Source: Piezodorus guildinii (lineage: Eukaryota > Arthropoda > Insecta > Hemiptera > Pentatomidae). Taken from it: DNA of 64,000 nt. The stretch lies in the NCBI GenBank assembly GCA_023052935.1, contig CM041297.1, forward strand, positions 51,689,917-51,753,916. The letters are read 5' to 3'. The translations under genes and the position numbers were made by a program. The notes below the pieces were generated by a model. That model saw only the letters and a program-made list of their open reading frames with translations. It did no database searches and had not been told where the DNA came from. This document shows positions 57,823 through 64,000 of the stretch, piece after piece; within the stretch, counting starts at the first letter, position 1; every line of letters begins with the position of its first letter.

Positions 57823-58640
57823 TTTCTATCTGATGAATGCTAGTAAGTCTCTATGAGCATCCCAATCAATTGAGCTAATAGCACTTACTGGTCTTTGCAA
57901 GTTGTGTATGTGTGTGGTTATACATGTACATGCCTTTATGTGAACAGTCTAACTAAAAAAAAAACCGAAAAGTTTTACAGTTATAAAAATCATGTATTTA
58001 AGGTATATGCCAAACCTGAAGTATTAGAGCAATTTTTTCATCAACTAATTGGAAGTGCCATTTAAGTATGATTTTACACTTCTACGAATTTCTCTAAAAC
58101 TATTCTCTGTTTAACTCTCTCCTTAACATCATTCATACTATTATTTGTTATAACTATTTTTTATTATGGTAATTCACTTCATGATAACTATTACAAAATA
58201 ACTGGTGAAAGTTGTGAGGTAGACTAAGCACCAAGCTTTTTTAAAGTTAACTCACAAGAATATTGGTCATGTGTTAAGAAAATTAAAGCTGTACAATATT
58301 CTTATTAATCTAAATTGTCTGTAAGTTATAATTTTTTAGATCCCTTCATAAATTAAAAAAAAAATCAATCTTTTATCATCGCAAAATTTTTGTCTTTATT
58401 GGTTCAAACCCAATAGCAATAAACAAGAAACATAGTTGGACCTTGGGAAAATGTTTGAATGCCCTGAAGGAGAAATGAATGAAAGCTGACAGAAGTTTTT
58501 AAAATTTTTTTTTTTTTTTTTAAGGTTCCGATCTATTAGATTGGCAACTGACCTCAATCTATGACATAAGAGTCAACTTCCTTTATGGTGTTCAGTTTCT
58601 GTTTTTACAATGGCCTGTATAAAAAAAAAAAAAAAGATAT
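57823..58640. other. Intronic AT-rich stretch
   Basis: Poly-T and poly-A runs at 58505-58520 and 58621-58635. No gene or repeat family recognised. Confidence 0.45.
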
Positions 58641-58641
58641 A

Positions 58642-59348
58642 ATAAGAACTGTGATAGAAGTTAGTTTAGGGTGCAGTCTAAAGAACACACATTGAAGATA
58701 TAAACATAATAAACTGGTGCCGACATTTCAGCCTAAGTTATAGGCCTTCTTCAGGGCTATAAAAAAACAAAAGATAACAACCAGATGTAGAATACAAAAT
58801 AAAGAGATAAGTAAAAGAAATATGCAGATAATAAAAACAAAGTGAAATGAAAATAGGACAAATATAGGAACAAAAGATAGTAGAAAGATAATAGAAGATA
58901 ATATAAAATAGTAAGATAATACAAAATAAAATAAAAAGAGGTGAAAGATATTAAATCAGATATGAGTAAGATTTTAGGGCGGTACATACTCATATCTGAT
59001 TTAATATCTTTCACCTCTTTTTATTTTATTTTGTATTATCTTACTATTTTATATTATCTTCTATTATCTTTCTACTATCTTTTGTCCTATATTTGTCCTA
59101 TTTTCATTTCACTTTGTTTTTATTATCTGCATATTTCTTTTACTTATCTCTTTATTTTGTATTCTACATCTGGTTGTTATCGTTTGTTTTTTATAGCCCT
59201 GAAGAAGGCCTATAACTTAGGCCGAAACGTCGGCACCAGTTTATTTAGTTTATATCTTAATTGTGGGTTCTTTTGACTCCACCCTGAACTAACTTCTCTC
59301 ACTTACTCACTCAGTCAACCATTCTCACTTCACTATAATAAGAACTGT
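58642..59348. mobile_element. Large foldback element with 10-11-bp target duplication (copy e)
   Basis: The element at 58653-59337 consists of two arms of about 320 bases, almost perfectly inverted around 58980, so mirror-image frames appear on both strands. ATAAGAACTGT at 58642-58652 recurs at 59338-59348. The arms are low in complexity (AGATAATA, TAAAATAAAA motifs). Each contains the conserved core: on the plus-strand arm, CTGAAGA (59199-59205), A, GGCCT...AGGCC, GAAACGTCGGC from 59224. The outer right end TTCTCACTTCACTATA matches copy c. Confidence 0.9.
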
Positions 59349-59796
59349 ATAAATTAATATTCAGATTAAAACTATTGGGGTGACTTTCCAATAATTTTTC
59401 ATCTTTCTGCCAGTTACATCTTTACATTTTATTTTTTTTTTCCTTTAAGAAGTAGGACATATTATATGTAAATAGGCCAAGCATTGAAATATATTAACAT
59501 CTGATGGATAAAAGTCTGGACTATATGGTAGTTGGTTAAAAGTTTGATACCATCAATATTTATATATGTTTCCTTGATTAGTTAGGAACATCGCAGTTGG
59601 CAAGTTTATGCATTTCTAGTCTACTGTTCCTTTTTATGTTACCCATGATGTTTACATGGGGACATTCAGTGACTTTTAATATTCCACTCTTTGCCAGGGT
59701 TACCTATACTTGCAGATGTGTTTGATCCCAGAGCTAGCTGAAGAACCTCATAAATCTCAAGAGGTGGTGAACCCTTCTTTCTTTCCATTGATATAT
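59349..59796. other. Intronic stretch without recognised features
   Basis: Poly-T near 59430. Short frames only. Confidence 0.4.
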
Positions 59797-60163
59797 TTAT
59801 TACAAAATTTAAAAAAATATGTTTATAAAAAAAACAACTTTTGTAACTCAACAACCCATGGAGGGTCTTGGGCCCAGTACATGTAGAGATACATACCATT
59901 TCTAGGCCAACGACCGTGCAATTACACTTGAACCCGCTCAGCTGCCAGGTTTTTCCCCAATTCCAAAATTACCCAAGTACCCACTTTAAAGAGGCTGGGT
60001 CTGCCACAGGAGGGTCTCAATACCCCAGGGTTGCCCTCCTGTTGAATTTACAGAATAAATAATATTCTTCTCCAGTCGGGATTCAAACCCAGTACCTGGA
60101 GAATGGTAGAGTAGTGCTCTATCCACTAGACCATGCCGCTCCCTTATTACAAAATTTAAAAAA
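59797..60163 (-). mobile_element. tRNA-derived SINE (family 2), complete, with long target duplication
   Basis: Read from 60145 leftwards the head is GGGAGCGGCATGGTCTAGTG then GATAGAGCACTACTC, with an A box (TGGTCTAGTGG) and B box (GGGTTTGAATCCC) at tRNA spacing. The body follows to the CCATGGGTTGTTGAG block and an A-rich end near 59820. ATTACAAAATTTAAAAAA flanks it exactly at 59799-59816 and 60146-60163 (two more T on each side also match), a LINE-type target duplication. Transcription would be by RNA polymerase III from the internal promoter. Confidence 0.92.
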
Positions 60164-60469
60164 CCATTTTCCCATATGTGGTCACTTGTTATGGACACAT
60201 TTTAATCCACTTTTATTATTTTATGAACTACTTCAGTAGCTGAACCATAATTTTTTTATAATATCTTATAAAACAAGAATTTTGTAAGGCACGGTTATGC
60301 TGCTTATTAAAAACTTGTGAACTAATGCTTTATCAAGCCAGTCCATTGTTGATAAATAAGCTTAGATAAGTGTTCTAAATATATGATAAATTGTTGGTAA
60401 ATAATAAATAGAATTATTTATCTCTTTACTATCTTACTTCAGTTTTTACTTTTATATTTATCTCCATCG

Positions 60470-61705
60470 TATCAAATTTATCAAAGCCCCTGGAAAGAAT
60501 AGTTCATTCTCAAGTCACTTGCTTTCTGGTGAAAAATGTAGTCCTTAACTCTTAAAAATCAGGTATCTGTTCCAGTTATTCCACTCATTATTGAAAATTA
60601 CCCAAGATCTTTACTCCTCCATAGACAAACAAAAAATCACAATTTTTGTCCTTTTAGATTTTTAAGAGCCTTGGACAATTTAGATCACTCACTTCTCTCC
60701 AAACTACAATTTATTTCACTGTCTAATAGTGCCTTGAGCTGGCTCTGCTCCTTCTTGTCACACCACTCCCAAACTTTCATTATTCCAACAAACCTTCCTT
60801 AATATACCACTTTATCTCTTGAGGTATTACCTAAGGATCATCCCTCTCACTGACCTTATTTTCAATGTATATAAATGATCTAGCTACATTTATAAGTCTC
60901 TTCCTGTATCATTCGAATGCAGATGACCTACAGATTTACCTGTCCATCCATCCTTCGGATGTACTTAAGGCTTCCCATAAAGTCTGCAAAGATATTAATG
61001 GCATTAACCGTTGGGCTTCGGAAAACAAGCTGAGTTGGAAACCAGCGAAAAAAATGGCAATGCTCATCGTCTCCAGACCTTCCCTCCATTCTATTTCTCA
61101 CTATCTATTACTATTCTTCAATAAAACTCCTATCCAGTTCCAAAACTTCTTTTGTGTTACTTTTGATCAAAGCTTGGAGTAATCATACTACCCAAATTAG
61201 TAGGAAATGTTTCCTGAAGAAAATACCTACTTGGTGTCTTCTTATTCCAATCCTTGAGAGCCAGAAAATATTCCTATATCCTTGATTTTCTTACTCCACA
61301 CTCTTTTATACATATCCTGAACACAAGATGTCAACCTACTTTCCTTCTGCTTCCTTAGAAAAGTCCTTTATCATCTGGGCTATCCTACTTAGGGGCTCAT
61401 TACCCATCTCCCTTCATAAAGTATCATTCCTAACCCTCATTCAAATACCTTTTATTTCACCATGCCCTAAAAGATCAATCTTTCACACACACGTAATCTA
61501 TCTTGACTTAGTTAGGTGCTACTAAATTTATTCAGTTTTTATTTTTGTCTTATTTATTTTAATTTTATATGTTTTATAATCATTAGCTGGCTAGGTATTT
61601 ATGTATCTAAATGAAGCCAGACTAACTGAACCTTTTCTGTTCATTGTTCTTTATTCTTAAGGGACAAAATGCCACAGAATAAAATTCATTTTCATTCATT
61701 CAGTA
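60470..61705 (+). pseudogene. CR1/L2-like LINE (family 1), ORF2 fragment and 3' end
   Basis: Degenerate frames give FVLLDFLRALDNLDHSL (motif A, Asp kept), a broken motif B, then MYINDLATFISLFLYHSNAD with DLQIYLS (motif C, YADD changed to NADD), INGINRWASENKLSW and a thumb. The 3' UTR ends GGGACAAAATGCCACAGAAT then AAAATTCATTTTCATTC, the family 1 tail with a decayed hairpin. It is related to the minus-strand copy at 26750-27890. Confidence 0.8.
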
Positions 61706-61744
61706 ATGAGTTTATTGTTCTCAGGATTCATGCATTTTATGAAA

Positions 61745-62665
61745 CACTCATTTATTTTTACTTCCACTTACTATATGTAGTAAGAGAAAGTATTGCGATC
61801 GTGAAAATTTTTGAATTATAGTCTTCGACGGAAATACACGTTTTAGGGTCTTCTGAGTCCAAATGACCAAGTCCCAAAAAAAGGTCTGTGTGTGTGTGTG
61901 TGTGTGTGGTAAGTCTAGCGCAGAAACCATTTGTCATATGGAACTGAAATTTCATATTTAAGACTACTATACGCCCGAGATGTTACAGCAACTTTTTCAC
62001 TAAAATCGGCTGACCGGAAGTCCTACTTTATCTCATGCATTTAGCACCTTTTGATGATTTTCTCAAAAATGGCTCTAACGATTTTCATTTAACTCCCTAT
62101 ATCGATGCAAAATTTAATGGGCTTTAATATCATGTAGGTTTTATTCTGATTGAAATAGTCTGATGGGGCTTAAATGCAGATATTTTAAATTTCCTTCCTC
62201 TAAAGTACCTTTAATTTTGTATATTCTATAAAAATAAGCATATCATATTATTACCATTGATAAAAAAACAGTAAATATATCAGTTGAACGAATTCGATAT
62301 CCAACTAAAGGAGAAAACTGAAAAAATATTTTTTTTTATGTAATTTTTGTTTTTTTGATAATGAGAACAGTAATACAGACGTATAATATACTGTTGGAAA
62401 GAGAAAGATTTTAGAAAAAATATTATCTGATACAAAAAATTGTAAAAGGTAATATAGAGTGACAAATAGGGAATAAACTTATTACTGATTAACAATTTAA
62501 TATAGTTATATTATTTAATCTAAATCATATGTTTCCAGCGAATATGAAATCACGTTTTATTAAAATCAACTTAATTTTTTTTTTTTTAATTCAAGTATAG
62601 TTAATAGTGTTTAAATTAATTTGAACAGTCGTGGTAAGTGAAAGTCGTGAGTTGTCTGTACCAGA
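61745..62665 (+). repeat. TATTGCGATCG repeat, complete single copy
   Basis: Begins ACTTCCACTTACTATATGTA, then GTATTGCGATCGTGAAAA, the (GT)n block at 61885, CATATTTAAGACTACTATAC, and ends GGTAAGTGAAAGTCGTGAGT and TGTACCAGATTTT. About 900 bp without the tandem amplification seen at 46313, so this copy shows the natural length of the family. It ends about 75 bases before exon 5. Confidence 0.85.
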
Positions 62666-62738
62666 TTTTTTTAATACAGCCTATTGTTTTAATCATAATA
62701 TAATATTATTCTGGCTAAGAAATATTCTATTTTTTCAG

Positions 62739-62847
62739 AATCTGTTAGGACTCTATTTCTACTTGTTGAATGCAAATTATGACGTCAGCAGCTTGGAATT
62801 TCTTCCTGTTGTTAGTGTAATTTTGTTCAATGTATTCTTCTGTGTTG
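62739..62847 (+). CDS. Tret1-like: Trehalose/sugar transporter, exon 5 (TM9-TM10)
   Basis: The acceptor TTTTTTCAG ends at 62738 (phase 0) and the donor GTAAGT starts at 62848, leaving one base (phase 1). The exon covers residues 333-368. The peptide NLLGLYFYLLNAN corresponds to the family ..LG.YFYL block after TM9, and SLEFLPVVSVILFNVFFCV to the WLPL.SV..YI..F..G segment opening TM10. The preceding intron is 12 kb, carrying LINE, mariner/Tc1, foldback and SINE insertions. Confidence 0.92.
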
Positions 62848-63826
62848 GTAAGTTGTTTATCCCTGGAAAAAATAATTTTAATATAGACTAACCTTTAACA
62901 ATAACAATATTTTATATGTTGTTCAGCCTCATTGGTTGTTAAAAATATATACTTATAAAACAGAGTGAAAAGTTCTATATTTTAAAATATATTTTTATAA
63001 ATAGTCATAAAATGTCTGTTAAATACATTTCACTTTATCATCCTCCTCCCATTACCTTGCCTTTTTATATACTAAATAGCATTTCAACTCATAATTTAAA
63101 GCTTATTTAAGAGGTTGCTTTATCAGCTGGCTTCCACGAAGTTGTCATGGCATCGACTTGTGAAAGTTAGACACTTATCTTACAGCAATTTATTTATGAC
63201 TAATAATCTATCTTTATAGCTTGTGGAATGATATTATTAAGCCTACAACCTTTCTCAATAAAAGGTTTTATTGGGTTTATCTATCTATCAAAATTTTATC
63301 TAAAGCAAACTGACTTATACTAATTATAGTACTGGAAGGAATTAGTCCGGGTGGCGGTCATTAAATGAAACAACTAAATAGTTTCAACTATTTTATTGTT
63401 TGCCAACGTTTCGACACCATTGTGGGTCATCATCAAGGCTTGTTGTAGGCGAATGGAAACACGTTGGCAAACAATAAAATAGTTGAAACCATTTAGTTGT
63501 TTCATTTAATGACCACCACTCGGACTAATTCCTTCCAGTAATTCTCAACGGTCAACTAATTATATCCACTATACTAATTGTACTGTTAGTTCCTGGATAT
63601 TATCCCATTCTAGCTTACAAAGTGTTTATCTTTGCTTAGTTAATTCTATAGACTTACAAATAATAAATTTCGCAGTTTCTTTTTCAATATTTGCTTTAAT
63701 TTACAGTTTAAACCTCGTTTATTAATTGTTTGATTCAATTGAAATACATGATTGTAATGCTAATGATAAAAATATATACTAAACCTTGGTTTTATTATGT
63801 GTTTATTATTATTATTAAAATTATAG
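62848..63826 (+). other. Intron 5 of the transporter gene
   Basis: The intron runs from GTAAGT to TTATAG. It contains the foldback at 63319-63564. The rest is AT-rich without recognised features. Confidence 0.8.
63319..63564. mobile_element. Foldback element with 10-bp target duplication (copy f)
   Basis: Arms begin GTACTGGAAGGAATTAGTCC at 63329 and are inverted to 63535, followed by the end TTCTCAACGGTCA shared with copy b. ACTAATTATA at 63319-63328 recurs at 63555-63564. On the minus strand it has TTGATGA...GACCCACAATGGTGTC and GAAACGTTGGC, i.e. the same plan with C3 of CTGANGA changed to T. Confidence 0.88.
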
Positions 63827-63992
63827 GTTCTGGATCACTCACGTGGGTTGTAATAGCTGATGTTTTCCCCTCGTCTGTGAAGGGGACAGCTACTGCAATA
63901 TGTTCCAGTTTCAGTGCTTTGTTTGGATTCGGAGTAATAGAAGCTTTTATTTTATTACTAAACGGTTGGGGATATGAAAATACATTCATCTT
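63827..63992 (+). CDS. Tret1-like: Trehalose/sugar transporter, exon 6 (TM10-TM11)
   Basis: Two bases complete Gly-369 with exon 5. The frame then reads SGSLTWVVIADVFPSSVKGT and CSSFSALFGFGVIEAFILLL to a donor GTGAGT at 63993 (phase 2). The family has GPIPW...GEIFP...KG in this loop between TM10 and TM11. Here the Pro residues of GPIPW are replaced by SLT, and the Glu of GEIFP by Asp (ADVFP). TM12 and the C-terminal PETKG-containing tail should lie beyond the window. Together exons 1-6 give 1,271 coding bases with consistent phases. Confidence 0.93.
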
Positions 63993-64000
63993 GTGAGTAT

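Noticed and set aside
58757..59276. Two overlapping open frames on opposite strands with the same start (MKDIKSDMS)
   Set aside because: They are mirror images caused by the foldback at 58653-59337 and consist of low-complexity residues; not genes.
59986..60198. Possible tRNA gene on the minus strand
   Set aside because: A and B boxes are tRNA-like, but the sequence does not close an acceptor stem and continues into a SINE body with an A-rich end and flanking duplication.

Overview
The window is eukaryotic nuclear DNA, very probably from an insect. It is AT-rich, has GT-AG introns, and is packed with Jockey-like LINEs, mariner/Tc1 elements, Helitron-like ends and tRNA-derived SINEs. A hemipteran is plausible from the mix, but that is inference. 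Real host coding sequence is only about 2.1 kb of 64 kb, in ten exons of two genes, both on the + strand and both cut by a window edge.

Gene 1 (2166-7648) is the 3' end of a 2-oxoglutarate dehydrogenase E1-like gene: four exons whose phases join exactly. It keeps the RPERFLQ, PANFFH and C-terminal ERKAR/RIEQ signatures but has lost the conserved EHSS of the GPEHSSARPER loop, so it looks like a diverged paralogue. Its 4.46-kb intron holds a Jockey ORF1/ORF2 junction piece, LINE 3' ends and a mariner scrap. The 4.2 kb between the genes holds a 312-bp tandem repeat and two SINEs.

Gene 2 (11816 to beyond 64000) is a facilitative sugar/trehalose transporter (MFS, Tret1-like). The first 28 codons lie in a small exon at 11816-11900, and the next exon is 32.4 kb away at 44269. 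Splice phases across exons 1-6 agree at every junction, giving about 423 residues; TM12 and the C-terminus lie beyond the window. About 98% of the visible gene span is intron.

The introns are a nested archive of mobile DNA. They hold about ten Jockey 3' fragments in two or more subfamilies, CR1/L2-like and RTE-like fragments, and a Tc1 (itself hit by a LINE tail) inside a mariner. They also hold an internally deleted mariner with intact TIRs, a 929-bp hAT-type foldback with an 8-bp duplication, a piggyBac-like non-autonomous element, tandem Helitron-like units, SINEs with target duplications, and a 589-bp sequence in three nearly identical tandem copies.

The least explained signal is a dispersed family of foldback elements with 10-11-bp target duplications. 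Their arms share a core CTGANGA-N-(GGCC hairpin)-GAAACGTNGGC that resembles a hammerhead ribozyme core with one extra base. Stem sequences differ between copies yet stay paired. No CRISPR array, prokaryotic operon, rRNA gene or intact tRNA gene was seen.
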